From: Planctomycetaceae bacterium
GTDB lineage: Bacteria > Planctomycetota > Planctomycetia > Pirellulales > Pirellulaceae
Direction: 5' to 3'
Length of the DNA: 64,000 nucleotides
NCBI GenBank assembly: GCA_027487485.1
Contig: JAIYDN010000078.1
Location: 98,994-162,993 of the forward strand
Part shown: positions 38,910-49,172 of the stretch, in pieces
Layout of the letters: every line of letters starts with the position of its first letter
Numbering within the stretch: position 1 is the stretch's first letter
Program-made: the position numbers and the translations under genes
Notes under the pieces: generated by a model
What the model was told of the DNA's origin: nothing
The model's database searches: none
Seen by the model: only the letters and a program-made list of their open reading frames with translations

Positions 38910-41900
38910 CTACGCCGACTTGCTATTGTCTCGCCATTGCTGTTCCGAAGGTGTCCGGAAATACTCTGGCGCAATGGCTCGAAGATGTTCCGCGCATTTG
39001 TCAACAGCGAACAAAATCTGTTGGTTGGTATGGGTGGAGTTGATGAAGAACCGAAGCCTAGTCGCTGACTCTTCGACAGCAGGGTAAAGGATCGGCTGGA
39101 CGTTAACACCTGATTCAATCATTCGCCGCGACAACTGAAGAGCATGCAAGGAGTTCCCTGTGATCACAGGAATCACCGCCGTTTCGCCGCTGCTTCCCGT
39201 ATTCAGCCCTCGCTTTTTCGCTTCGGTAAGGAACAGTCGTGAAGCGTCCTTCAGACGAGTCACTCGCATCGGTTCACGCTTCAGAACTTGCAACGAAGCG
39301 ATCGCGGCGGCAGTGTTGGTTGGTGATAGCCCAACGCTAAAAACGAATCCAGGCGCTGTGTACTTCAGGTATTCGACCAATTCTTTTTTGCCAGCGATGT
39401 AACCACCGCACGAACCGAAAGACTTGCTCAGCGTTCCCATCCAAATATCGACATCGCTGGGATTGATCCCAAAGTGCTCGCCGATGCCACGTCCATGTGC
39501 ACCCATGGTGCCGATGGAATGAGCCTCGTCCACCATCAGCCAACACTTGTGCTTCTTGCATACTTCGATGAATTTGGGCAGATTTGGGAAATCCCCGTCC
39601 ATGCTATAAACGCCTTCCACGATCACCAGCACTCGTCGATAACGAGTGCGAAGTTCAGTCAGCGCTTCGTCCAGAGCATTGTAATCATTGTGGGCAAAAG
39701 CCCGCCGACGGCTACCCGACAGGATGGCACCTTGCACAATGCTGTTGTGTGAAAGAGCATCATGCAAAATCAGATCTTGTTGCCCAACCATGTGCCCAAT
39801 GACGGTTTCATTGGTCGAGTGCCCTCCGACAAGTACGATCGACTCCTCGACGCCAATCCAATCGGCGATCGCCCGTTCCAGCTGTCGGTGAATGTCTTTC
39901 TCACCACTGACAAGCCGCGATGCAGAGACACTGGTACCGTATTTCTTGACGGCATCGACGACCGCTTGCGTTACTGTCTCGTCGCCGCTCATTCCCAGGT
40001 AGTTATAGCTTGCGAAGCTGATCAATTGGCGGCCATCAACGGTGGTCGTGTCGCGAGTTAAGCCTTCATGCACGGAGAAGTAGGGGTTAGGTAACCCCGT
40101 CATCTCAAATTGTCCCATCGTCTGACGCAAGCGTCGATACTCGGGAATCAATTCGAAACAATAGTCCTCCGGCGCAACTTCACGTTCAACGGGTTCATCG
40201 CTACTTTCTTGTAGCGCTCCAGCTCGAATGCGATCTTTGCCGAAGTTCTCTTCGATAGCTTCTGCGATTTCGCGTACGGTTTCGATCTCTTGAAGAACAT
40301 CTTCCGGGAATCGCCCTCCCACCGAGCTTTCAAGCACGTGAGCGATCTGTAGGCGTTCCAAGCTGTCCAGGCCTAAATCGACGACGATGTTTGTGTCCAA
40401 GTCCAGAAGCTTTGCACGTTCTTGCGCGACACTCTTCACCGCGCGCTTAACCAGTTCCACAACTTCGTTGTTGGGTGGCCGATTTTTCTTTTGACGTACG
40501 GACGAAGTGTACGAGTCCTTTTTGCCAAAGTCGGACCGGATTTCATCGACGGTCGCGGCAGCAATCATGGGCGCTTGCTCTGGCAGGCTTTCATCCCATG
40601 ACAACCATTGATGAACAATCCGCAGGTTTCCTTCACGGAAATCCCGCAAGCAGGCATGGCGCTGGATCTTGCCCGAAGACGTTCGTGGCAACGATCCGTG
40701 GCGCACCAGAACGACCGCGTCAGGAGGTAGTTCGTGACCTTGAGTCACACTTTTACGAATGGCTTGAACAACAGGTCCCCAGTCCGATTCTAAAGAGCGA
40801 TGAACCTCGACCGCGATGATCAATCTCTCACGAGGTCCAGAATCGTCCGCGAACGCTGCGGCGGCCGAAGAGGAAATGGATTCGTGACACTCTTCGACTG
40901 TTTGTTCAATGTCTTGAGGGTAACGGTTAACGCCTCGTACGATGATCAGGTCTTTCACCCGGCCAGCTACGTACAATTGACCGTCGCTCCAAAAACCTAA
41001 ATCGCCAGTGCGAAGATAAGGGCCTTCGCCGTCAGCCGTAACCGCTTGGAAATTGGCCTGCGATAGTTCTTCTTTTTCCCAATACCCTTTCCCAACGCTG
41101 GGGCTTTGAATCCAAATCTCGCCGATTGCCTGATCTTCAAGTGGTTTCAGGGTTTGTGTATCAACGATCAGTACGGATTCATTATCGGTAGCTCGACCGC
41201 AGCCGACCAAACATCGGGACTCTTCAGCATCCTCGCGTACCAGCTTCACCATCCGAGCGTCCAGGCAACGGCTGTCAAAGGTCTTCATCACTGGCGGCGA
41301 ATGCCTCGGTCCACCCGTAACGATCAAAGTCGTTTCCGCCATACCGTAGCAAGGGAAATGAGACGAGTGCGAAAAGCCAACTCGCTCGAACTTCCGAGTG
41401 AACTGCTCCAGCGTACTGGCTCGAATAGGTTCAGCACCATTGAAAGCAAGCGTCCAGGAACTCAAGTCCAGGCCTTGCATTTCCTCTTCCGTTACTTTGT
41501 CGACACACAACTGGTAGGCAAAGTTGGGACCACCGCTGGTCGAGGCTTGGTACTTTGTGATTGCTTTGAGCCACCGCACAGGTCGCTGCATGAACGACAT
41601 GGGGCTCATCAAAACCATGCTTAGTCCCATGTACATGGGGGACAGCACGCCACCCACCAAGCCCATATCGTGATACATGGGCAACCAGCTAACGCCGATG
41701 GCTTGGTTGGATTCTTCGAACAGGTCAGCGATCATCTCACAATTGCGAATCAAATTCGAATGGGTGAGCATCACACCTTTGGGCTGGCCGGTAGAACCCG
41801 ATGTGTACTGAAGAACAGCCAAGTCGGAGGTTGGAATCGGCATCTCCGAAAATTGAATCGCTTGCGATCGATCCACGCCGTTGGTCGCGATCAACTGCAA

Positions 41901-42374
41901 AGATCCGGTTTCTTGCTTGGTGGATTCGTCCTTGGAAATTTGGGCAATTGTTTCACTTGTCGTGAGCGCGAATGCCGCTTGACAATCTTGAGCGATACCC
42001 TGAATCCGGGCTCCCTTACGGCTTCGACGCGGTGGGTACGCGGGAACACAAATGCACCCCGCATACAAACAACCAAAAAATCCAGAAACGAACTCGTCCG
42101 CGCCAGGCGGATAAAGCAGCAAGCCACGAGAGCCAGGTTTATTTGTCTCCAGGATCTTGACCGCGATGGCGCGGGCCACGTGATCCAATTCCGCGAAGGT
42201 GATAGACGTGTCGGCATCCGTCTCACCATCGGTGTAGTAATATGCAACCTTGTTCGGCTGAGTGTTCGCCCAATACCGCAAGACATCCACTAAAGTTGAC
42301 TTCGGTGGTGTGAACGGGGCATGAAAACGGGTCAGGTCCAACACAAATATTTCCCTCAGTGATATCAACGTCAT
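38910..42374 (-). CDS. Fusion: fatty acyl-AMP ligase (FAAL) - acyl carrier protein - alpha-oxoamine synthase (AOS, PLP)
   Basis: FAAL: VLQYTSGSTGQPKGVMLTHSNLIRN; ACP: NIVVDLGLDSLERLQI; AOS: LISFASYNYLGMSGD...VDEAHSIGTMGAHGRGIGEHFG...MGTLSKSFGSCGGYIAG. Confidence 0.92.
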   Translation of the reverse strand: MTLISLREIFVLDLTRFHAPFTPPKSTLVDVLRYWANTQPNKVAYYYTDGETDADTSITFAELDHVARAIAVKILETNKPGSRGLLLYPPGADEFVSGFFGCLYAGCICVPAYPPRRSRKGARIQGIAQDCQAAFALTTSETIAQISKDESTKQETGSLQLIATNGVDRSQAIQFSEMPIPTSDLAVLQYTSGSTGQPKGVMLTHSNLIRNCEMIADLFEESNQAIGVSWLPMYHDMGLVGGVLSPMYMGLSMVLMSPMSFMQRPVRWLKAITKYQASTSGGPNFAYQLCVDKVTEEEMQGLDLSSWTLAFNGAEPIRASTLEQFTRKFERVGFSHSSHFPCYGMAETTLIVTGGPRHSPPVMKTFDSRCLDARMVKLVREDAEESRCLVGCGRATDNESVLIVDTQTLKPLEDQAIGEIWIQSPSVGKGYWEKEELSQANFQAVTADGEGPYLRTGDLGFWSDGQLYVAGRVKDLIIVRGVNRYPQDIEQTVEECHESISSSAAAAFADDSGPRERLIIAVEVHRSLESDWGPVVQAIRKSVTQGHELPPDAVVLVRHGSLPRTSSGKIQRHACLRDFREGNLRIVHQWLSWDESLPEQAPMIAAATVDEIRSDFGKKDSYTSSVRQKKNRPPNNEVVELVKRAVKSVAQERAKLLDLDTNIVVDLGLDSLERLQIAHVLESSVGGRFPEDVLQEIETVREIAEAIEENFGKDRIRAGALQESSDEPVEREVAPEDYCFELIPEYRRLRQTMGQFEMTGLPNPYFSVHEGLTRDTTTVDGRQLISFASYNYLGMSGDETVTQAVVDAVKKYGTSVSASRLVSGEKDIHRQLERAIADWIGVEESIVLVGGHSTNETVIGHMVGQQDLILHDALSHNSIVQGAILSGSRRRAFAHNDYNALDEALTELRTRYRRVLVIVEGVYSMDGDFPNLPKFIEVCKKHKCWLMVDEAHSIGTMGAHGRGIGEHFGINPSDVDIWMGTLSKSFGSCGGYIAGKKELVEYLKYTAPGFVFSVGLSPTNTAAAIASLQVLKREPMRVTRLKDASRLFLTEAKKRGLNTGSSGETAVIPVITGNSLHALQLSRRMIESGVNVQPILYPAVEESATRLRFFINSTHTNQQILFAVDKCAEHLRAIAPEYFRTPSEQQWRDNSKSA

Positions 42375-42669
42375 TTGACTGCAGGCAGTTCAATGGGTTA
42401 TCGGACATTGTTTATACCTGCGATTCGGCAAACTCGGTACACCCTATTTCTTAACCATCCCACGCATCTTTCCAGACCGAAAAGTACGACAACCTGCAAA
42501 ATCGCAGGAACAATGGGGATAAAAGCACTTGTGATTGACAAACCTGGTCGATATACTCTGCCCCTCACAATCTTTGACTGGACAGATTTTTCATGTGTTT
42601 TCGTGCCCTCTCGCAACGCGTTTTGCTGGTTGCGAGCCACGAAAATATTGGGAAATTGAAGGAATTTAA

Positions 42670-43122
42670 ATGGTAGCACAACCGAAAACAACTGTAGCAA
42701 AGCCAGGCTTGGTAGAACAAAAGTGGTATTTAGTCGACGCGACCGACCTGATTTTGGGTCGTTTGGCTAGCGATATTGCAATGATTTTGATGGGAAAACA
42801 TCGCCCTGAATACACCGCCCACGTTGATACCGGCGAATTCGTTGTCGTTATCAATGCGGAAAAGGTTGTTATGACCGGCAACAAGCTCAAGGTTCGACAC
42901 TACGCTTGGTACAACGGCTACCATCGCCAGAAATTGGAAAGCTACGCTGAGCGCCTAGAACGCAAGCCAACCGATTTGGTCACAATGGCTGTGAAGCGAA
43001 TGCTTCCTAAGAATGCTCTCGGAAGGCACATGCTTGCAAAACTAAAGGTGTACGCTGGCAGCGAGCATCCTCACCAAGCACAACAACCGAAGTTAACCGA
43101 AATGGGTCAGAAGGCCAGTTAG
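42670..43122 (+). CDS. rplM: 50S ribosomal protein L13
   Basis: KWYLVDATDLILGRLASDIAMILMGKHRPEYTAHVDTGEFVVVINAEKV...HMLAKLKVYAGSEHPHQAQQP. Confidence 0.98.
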   Translation: MVAQPKTTVAKPGLVEQKWYLVDATDLILGRLASDIAMILMGKHRPEYTAHVDTGEFVVVINAEKVVMTGNKLKVRHYAWYNGYHRQKLESYAERLERKPTDLVTMAVKRMLPKNALGRHMLAKLKVYAGSEHPHQAQQPKLTEMGQKAS

Positions 43123-43193
43123 TCACAACTTGCCCTCAAAGTAACTTTCGTCGATTCACGACTTATTCAAAGCAATTCAAAAGAACTTTCCAA

Positions 43194-43607
43194 ATGCTTG
43201 TAGGCAAAAAAGACAAAATCAGTGGTGAGAGCCTAGGTACCGGCCGCCGCAAAAGCGCAGTTGCTCGGGTTCGAATCAAAGCTGGTGCTGGCAAGATCAC
43301 GGTGAACGACCGCGAATTCGAACAATACTTCGTTAACGATTCGGAGCGAGTATTGGTTCTCCAGACTTTGGACCATGTCGGTCATCGCGACAAAGTGGAC
43401 GTTTTCGTCCGAGTTGCTGGCGGCGGAACCATCGCCCAAGCTGGCGCCATCCGCATGGGACTTGCCCGAGCTCTCGTAAGCCTGAGCGAAGAAAACTTCC
43501 TTCCACTACGAAGCGATGGATTCTTGACCCGCGATTCACGAATGAAGGAACGCAAGAAGTACGGTCTACGTGGTGCTCGACGTGGCGTCCAGTTCTCCAA
43601 GCGTTAA
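43194..43607 (+). CDS. rpsI: 30S ribosomal protein S9
   Basis: GTGRRKSAVARVRIKAGAGKITVNDREFEQYF...GGTIAQAGAIRMGLARAL...LTRDSRMKERKKYGLRGARRGVQFSKR. Confidence 0.99.
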   Translation: MLVGKKDKISGESLGTGRRKSAVARVRIKAGAGKITVNDREFEQYFVNDSERVLVLQTLDHVGHRDKVDVFVRVAGGGTIAQAGAIRMGLARALVSLSEENFLPLRSDGFLTRDSRMKERKKYGLRGARRGVQFSKR

Positions 43608-43630
43608 TTGGATCTTTTTCAAAGCTATCA

Positions 43631-43659
43631 AAACCCAACGCATCGCGTTGGGTTTTTTT
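43631..43659 (+). terminator. Rho-independent terminator after rpsI
   Basis: aaacccaacgc-atc-gcgttgggtttttt: perfect stem followed by a T-run, 24 bp after the stop. Confidence 0.92.
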
Positions 43660-43847
43660 ATGCCCCGAGCTGTTGAGGCTAGAGATCCGCTCTATGGAAG
43701 CAGTAAACAGCAACGCAAGCTTCTTCGGTTCGCTTTCGGCTGGCAGAGTGTATTCATCGTTCCTGTTCGTTTATGATTTCGTGAGTGCGATTCGGCAACT
43801 TTCGAATATCTCGCGTTGAAGAAAAAATAACAGTATCGTTGATCATC

Positions 43848-46800
43848 ATGAACCAATCTCAGGAAGCAAACGAGGGATTCACTTCCAACAAGGATCAGGA
43901 TTCCCTAGCGATCTCGACCAATAACGATCAAACGTTTCAGGGAACGCGAGGTTCCTTTGAAAAAATCGATTCTCTTTGCAGAACTTTCAGCTTTGAGCTC
44001 GAGAAAGGAAAGCCTGAGCTTCGCGATTATTTGGTGCAAGTCGCCAAAGATGACCAGCCAACGTTGCTCAAAAATCTGCTCGAATACGAAGTCAGAAACA
44101 GGCGGAAGGTAGGGCAATTCCCGACGGCACAAGAATACGTTCAACTGCTTCCCGAGTTCGAAGGTTTGATTCGCCGGGTATTTTTGGATGCCAGCAGTGC
44201 CTCCTTGGCGTCCATGGTGGAGTATGACGTTGACGAAACAAAGTTACATGCTGCTCCGGTTGCGTCACGTCTTGGAGACTATCGACTGATTCGCGAACTT
44301 GGACGCGGCGGAATGGGCGCCGTGTTTGAAGCGGTCCACCTGGTCCGCGGACATCGTGTTGCACTGAAGACCTTGCCTGCAGTGAGCGGGGAATCGCTTC
44401 ATCGATTTAAACGAGAGTTTCGCGCCTTGTCCGACGTCACTCATCCGAATCTGGTTGGGCTTCAAACGTTAGAAAATGATGGTGGGCAGTGGTTCATAAC
44501 GCTTGACTTATTGGATGGCTGTGACTTCCTTAGCTTCGTGCGTCCATCTGGAAAATTGAACAGTAGTCGTCTTCGTTCTGCGTTGGGACAGCTAGCGGCT
44601 GGGCTCATGGCGCTGCATGCACGTGGCATTGTGCACCGCGATTTGAAGCCGGGAAACGTGATGGTTACCAGCCAAGGAAGAGTGGTCATTCTTGACTTTG
44701 GGTTGGTTGCAGAGATGGATCGCTCTGGTGTTTCGATGGCCAGTGGAATGATCGCAGGCACGCCTGCCTACATGGCTCCTGAACAGGCAGCTGGGGATCA
44801 GGTTGGTCCGCTTGCGGACTGGTATGCATTTGGTGTTATGCTGTACGAAGCGCTCGCTGGAAGCCGACCTTTTTCAGGCGATGCCTTTCAAATGGTGCGC
44901 GACAAGCAATTGCTGGACGCCCCGCCACTTATCGCGGATGCTTTCATTGAATCGGACTTGGCCGATTTATGCATTTTGCTTTTGGCTCGCGATCCTAATG
45001 CGAGGCCCAACCCACTTCAAATCGCAGGAGTCGTTGCATCCGCAGTTCCCGCAATGGCTAGCAATGCCCAGAACGCGGATCGCTTGGTAGGACGGGAAAC
45101 TCAATTCGCGTTGCTCGAAGATGCTCTGCTCACTTTTCGACGAGCTTCGACGCCTGTTACCGTCTTCATTCAAGGACGCTCGGGTGAGGGAAAGTCAAGC
45201 TTGGCAGAGGCTTTCCTGGCACCTTTGCGAGGCGACCCTTCTATGGTGGTGATGTCGGGACGCTGTTATGACCGCGAATCCGTTCCATTCAAGGCACTCG
45301 ACACGCTGATCGATGCTTTGACTTCGCATTTGAAGTCTTTGCCAGCGGCTTCGGCTGCATTGTTGTTGCCTGACGACATCGGCTTGCTGGCCGAAGTCTT
45401 TCCAGTTTTACGAAGGTGTGAGGTTGTGGCTCAAGCTCCACGACGAAGATTGGATGCTTTGGATCAACAGCAAGTGCGCCAGCGAGCCTTTGCAGCGCTT
45501 CGACTTTTGTTGGATCGGATTGGGCAGCGCACGCCTCTTGTTTGGTTTATCGATGACCTTCAATGGGGGGACGTCGATAGCGCGGGCGCCATGTTTGAAA
45601 TCCTAAGACCCCCCGAGGCACCACCCGTTTTGTTCGTGGGGGGATTTCGGTCGGACGAGGCCGATACCAGCCCTTTTCTTAACGAGTGGACGTCCCGTCA
45701 GCAACAGAATGGGATTTCATTCGGTGACCGTATGGTAAACGTCGGACCGCTTTCCTTAGACGACGCCACCCAATTGATTGTCAATGTGGTAGGGCGAAAT
45801 GACGAGATCGTTCGCCGACGGGCGGTTCAGTTTCATGCTCAAGCGGGCGGGAATCCTTTTCTTCTGGTGGAGCTTGCTGGTTGCTTCAATCCCGATACCG
45901 ATGCCTTTCACACCACGGATATTCACGGAGTGCTTGCCTCCAAACTGGAGCAACTCCCTGCGGAAGCCCAGCCTCTACTGGAGGCGATCGCCGTATCTGG
46001 GCAAGCGATCGAATTAGCCGAAGTGGTCGCCGCCGCAAACATCAACGAGTCACCAGAGCAGACGCTAACGCGCATGCGCAATGTCCGGCTCTTGAGAGTC
46101 GTCGGGGAGAAAGTCGATACCTATCATGACCGAATCCGGTATGCCGTCATTGATCGACTTGGATCTGATTCAAAAAAGGCAATTCACAAGCGACTCGCTC
46201 AAGTTGTCGAGCAAATGGGCCATTGTCTTACCGAAGCCGAAATAGACACATTAACCCTAGGAAAAGATAACTCACCCGATCGACCTGCACTGGCACGCGT
46301 GTACGACTTGGCATTCCATTACGATGCATGCGGTGAGCATCGGCGCGCGCTTGCCTATTCCCAAGTCGCGGCCAATCAAGCTCGAGCTCAATTTGCAATC
46401 GATGTTGCTTCCCAACAGTATGTCATCGCGAAACGGAATGCAATCCATGCTCCGCAAGAGGTCCGGTTTCGCATCGCCCGAGGGAACGGCGAAGCGTTGA
46501 TGCAACTTGGGCGTTACGAAGAAGCCAAGACCGAACTGGAATCTGCTTTCTCGCTCGCCGAACAAACCTATGATCTTTCCGACGCAAGAGGGCTGCAAAG
46601 CGAATTGGCCTTGAAACTGGGATTGATTGGACAAAGCCTAGAATTTTCTGTCGATGCGCTCCAGCATGTAGGTATCAAAGTACCTAGAACGTCGTTTGGT
46701 TTGGTGCGGTCTTTGGTTCTCGAATCTACGATCCAAGCACTGCACAGCTGCTTTCCAGGGTTGATTAAAAAGCAGAAACCGAACCGCTCGATCGATCTCG

Positions 46801-47906
46801 CAAACAAGCTGCTGGGGAAACTTTGCTATGCTTACTATTGTCACAATGTTCTCTATCTGCTTTGGGCTTCGTTAGCAGGTTTGAATCGCGCCGAGCGTTT
46901 GCCACCTTCGGCTTCTTTAGCATTCAATTACGTTGTTCAAGCCAATGACATGGCCGTTTTAGGATGGCATAGTCGGGCGAATCAGTTTTACCAATCAGCG
47001 ATGGATTTGAGCAAGAAGTTAAATGACCAGTGGGGCGCGGCACACGCGATGAACCACAGTTCCTTAGGCAGCCTAGGAGCCGCACGCTACGAAGACACCA
47101 TCGTTAAAGCAACCCCTGGCACAATCGCATTCAGCAAGCTAGGAGATTTGCTGGAGACTCACTTTGCGCATTTCAGTATCGGCATGAGCAACTTTGGACT
47201 CGGCCAATTGGACAAGGCTTTAGAAAAATCGAAGTGGATTTTTGAGTCATGTGTTCGTCACAGTGACAATGTTTTCGGCCCCATGGCATTTTGTCTTTGG
47301 GCACGAGCCAGTCGCGGGAATTTTCCGTTTGACGAACTGGTTGGCTGCCTTGGTGTCTACCCGGGAAACAATCTTGCCACCATCTGCGTTTCTATGGCCG
47401 AAGGATATTGGCACATTCATCATGGTCGAACCAAAGATGCGGTGGCTGCGTTTGACAAGGCCTGGCAGACGACTTGGGCCAATAGCTACCTTGTCACTTA
47501 TAACAGTTGGGTTCTAACCGACTATGTAGAAGCGTTGAGGATTCACGTGCAGGCACTCAAGTCAAGCGACCCCAAAATGGAGGGAATCGTTCGGCGGCGG
47601 TGGTACCAAATCGCTCAGTGGGCGAACTACGTTTCCCTGGTCCTCCCCCCAGAACGCCCTCGCGCTCTTCGAGAGCTAGCTCTGGTATTTGAATCTCGAG
47701 GTCAACTCAAGAAAGCTTGGAAGCTAGCGGACAAAAGCTGTCGCAAGGCTCAAGAAACAAAGTCCGAATACGAATATGCAAAGTCTCTTTTAGTTCAGGG
47801 GCTGGTCGCCAAGAAACTTGGACGCCCTGAAGCCGAAGAACAAATCGTTAAAGCCCAACGCGATATCTCCAGACTGGAAAAGGCTGTCGACGATTTGATC
47901 CAATAG
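43848..47906 (+). CDS. Ser/Thr protein kinase fused to AAA/ATPase and TPR-like region; MNQSQEANEG start preferred over 43785
   Basis: Kinase: RELGRGGMGAVFEAVHLVRGHRVALKTL...HRDLKPGNVMVT...DFGLVAEMD...GTPAYMAPEQ; Walker A: QGRSGEGKSSLAEAF; then a long helical C-terminus. Confidence 0.92.
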   Translation: MNQSQEANEGFTSNKDQDSLAISTNNDQTFQGTRGSFEKIDSLCRTFSFELEKGKPELRDYLVQVAKDDQPTLLKNLLEYEVRNRRKVGQFPTAQEYVQLLPEFEGLIRRVFLDASSASLASMVEYDVDETKLHAAPVASRLGDYRLIRELGRGGMGAVFEAVHLVRGHRVALKTLPAVSGESLHRFKREFRALSDVTHPNLVGLQTLENDGGQWFITLDLLDGCDFLSFVRPSGKLNSSRLRSALGQLAAGLMALHARGIVHRDLKPGNVMVTSQGRVVILDFGLVAEMDRSGVSMASGMIAGTPAYMAPEQAAGDQVGPLADWYAFGVMLYEALAGSRPFSGDAFQMVRDKQLLDAPPLIADAFIESDLADLCILLLARDPNARPNPLQIAGVVASAVPAMASNAQNADRLVGRETQFALLEDALLTFRRASTPVTVFIQGRSGEGKSSLAEAFLAPLRGDPSMVVMSGRCYDRESVPFKALDTLIDALTSHLKSLPAASAALLLPDDIGLLAEVFPVLRRCEVVAQAPRRRLDALDQQQVRQRAFAALRLLLDRIGQRTPLVWFIDDLQWGDVDSAGAMFEILRPPEAPPVLFVGGFRSDEADTSPFLNEWTSRQQQNGISFGDRMVNVGPLSLDDATQLIVNVVGRNDEIVRRRAVQFHAQAGGNPFLLVELAGCFNPDTDAFHTTDIHGVLASKLEQLPAEAQPLLEAIAVSGQAIELAEVVAAANINESPEQTLTRMRNVRLLRVVGEKVDTYHDRIRYAVIDRLGSDSKKAIHKRLAQVVEQMGHCLTEAEIDTLTLGKDNSPDRPALARVYDLAFHYDACGEHRRALAYSQVAANQARAQFAIDVASQQYVIAKRNAIHAPQEVRFRIARGNGEALMQLGRYEEAKTELESAFSLAEQTYDLSDARGLQSELALKLGLIGQSLEFSVDALQHVGIKVPRTSFGLVRSLVLESTIQALHSCFPGLIKKQKPNRSIDLANKLLGKLCYAYYCHNVLYLLWASLAGLNRAERLPPSASLAFNYVVQANDMAVLGWHSRANQFYQSAMDLSKKLNDQWGAAHAMNHSSLGSLGAARYEDTIVKATPGTIAFSKLGDLLETHFAHFSIGMSNFGLGQLDKALEKSKWIFESCVRHSDNVFGPMAFCLWARASRGNFPFDELVGCLGVYPGNNLATICVSMAEGYWHIHHGRTKDAVAAFDKAWQTTWANSYLVTYNSWVLTDYVEALRIHVQALKSSDPKMEGIVRRRWYQIAQWANYVSLVLPPERPRALRELALVFESRGQLKKAWKLADKSCRKAQETKSEYEYAKSLLVQGLVAKKLGRPEAEEQIVKAQRDISRLEKAVDDLIQ

Positions 47907-48210
47907 TCAGTCCGCCTTTAGAAGCACCCAGTTGTTAGAATTTTCGGGTCGCACTCAGGAACATTCAATGAGCTGCAGTATGGAAAGAGTTGGATGAGAA
48001 ATCGCCACCCGCTAGCTCACTTGTAGCAGCCCGCATGATTGGGCGCAATGAATACTGATAAGCAGCATCGAACTCCCATCCGTTCCGCTTAGGAAAACAT
48101 TTCCCCTTTAGAAAAGTGGGAGTGTCCACTTTGCTTCTCAGGTACAATAAGCACAACGCACGAGCCGAAGTGAATCATGTCGTCTGAGAAAAAATGGAAT
48201 TGGTCGTTTT

Positions 48211-49170
48211 GTGTTTGAACTGAAAAATTTAGTCGTTCTCTATAGTCTCGTGGGTGGTTTCGCGTTTCTGACCTGCGTTACCGTTGGCACGGCGGTATTC
48301 AAGGCAATCCGTCCGGAAAGCAAGTTGGCGGTTAAGATCTGGGGCATCCTCTGTGGTTGGTGGATTATCAACATACTACTCGGGGGGGCTTGTTTGTTTG
48401 GCTCGAACGGGCTGATTGCTTTGTTTTGCGTGGTAAGCCTGCTGGCTTTGCGAGAGTTCATTGTCGTTCAGAAGCTGTCGTTCATTGGAAAGCCGGAAGT
48501 GACGGCAATGCTGACTCTGGTTGCGATTCATTACCTGTTTTTGTTTTTAGGGGTAAAGAACTTTTTCTTGTTCGTTGTTCCGGTGGTGACCTATATTTTC
48601 CTACCTTTCTTAATGCTCTCGCGAAGGAAGATTGAAGGTCTCGTCCATAATCTGTGGGCTTCTCAAAGCGGAATCATGCTGTGTGTCTATTGCTTGAGTT
48701 TCGCTCCAGGTTTGCTGTTCTTGAATATACATCCAAATGTTTCTCGATCGATCGACCCTGTAGCCGCCTTCTTGTTTCTTTTCATAACAACAGAAATGAA
48801 CGATGTGTTTCAATTCGCGTCCGGAAAACTATTCGGACGCCAAAAATTAGTTGTCGAAATTAGCCCAAACAAAACCATCGCAGGTTTCGTTGGCGGGCTT
48901 CTTATGACTTCGATACTGTCCTTGGTACTTGCTCCGTTGATGCTGGACTTGCAGTTGTGGCAATCGTTGCTCACTGGCTTTTGTATTGCATTGAGTGGAG
49001 TGTCGGGAGATTTGATGTTCTCTTCGATAAAGCGTACCGTTGGCATCAAGGATTTTAGTCAGCTTATTCCAGGGCATGGCGGAGTTCTCGACCGGCTCGA
49101 CAGCATGGTTTTTACAGCTCCAACGCTGTATTGTTTGTTGTATGTCTACCTTCACGCTTCGGCTATCTAA
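48211..49170 (+). CDS. Phosphatidate cytidylyltransferase (CdsA family), GTG start
   Basis: SPNKTIAGFVGGLL...ALSGVSGDLMFSSIKRTVGIKDFSQLIPGHGGVLDRLDSMVFTAP. Confidence 0.93.
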   Translation: MFELKNLVVLYSLVGGFAFLTCVTVGTAVFKAIRPESKLAVKIWGILCGWWIINILLGGACLFGSNGLIALFCVVSLLALREFIVVQKLSFIGKPEVTAMLTLVAIHYLFLFLGVKNFFLFVVPVVTYIFLPFLMLSRRKIEGLVHNLWASQSGIMLCVYCLSFAPGLLFLNIHPNVSRSIDPVAAFLFLFITTEMNDVFQFASGKLFGRQKLVVEISPNKTIAGFVGGLLMTSILSLVLAPLMLDLQLWQSLLTGFCIALSGVSGDLMFSSIKRTVGIKDFSQLIPGHGGVLDRLDSMVFTAPTLYCLLYVYLHASAI

Positions 49171-49172
49171 AC

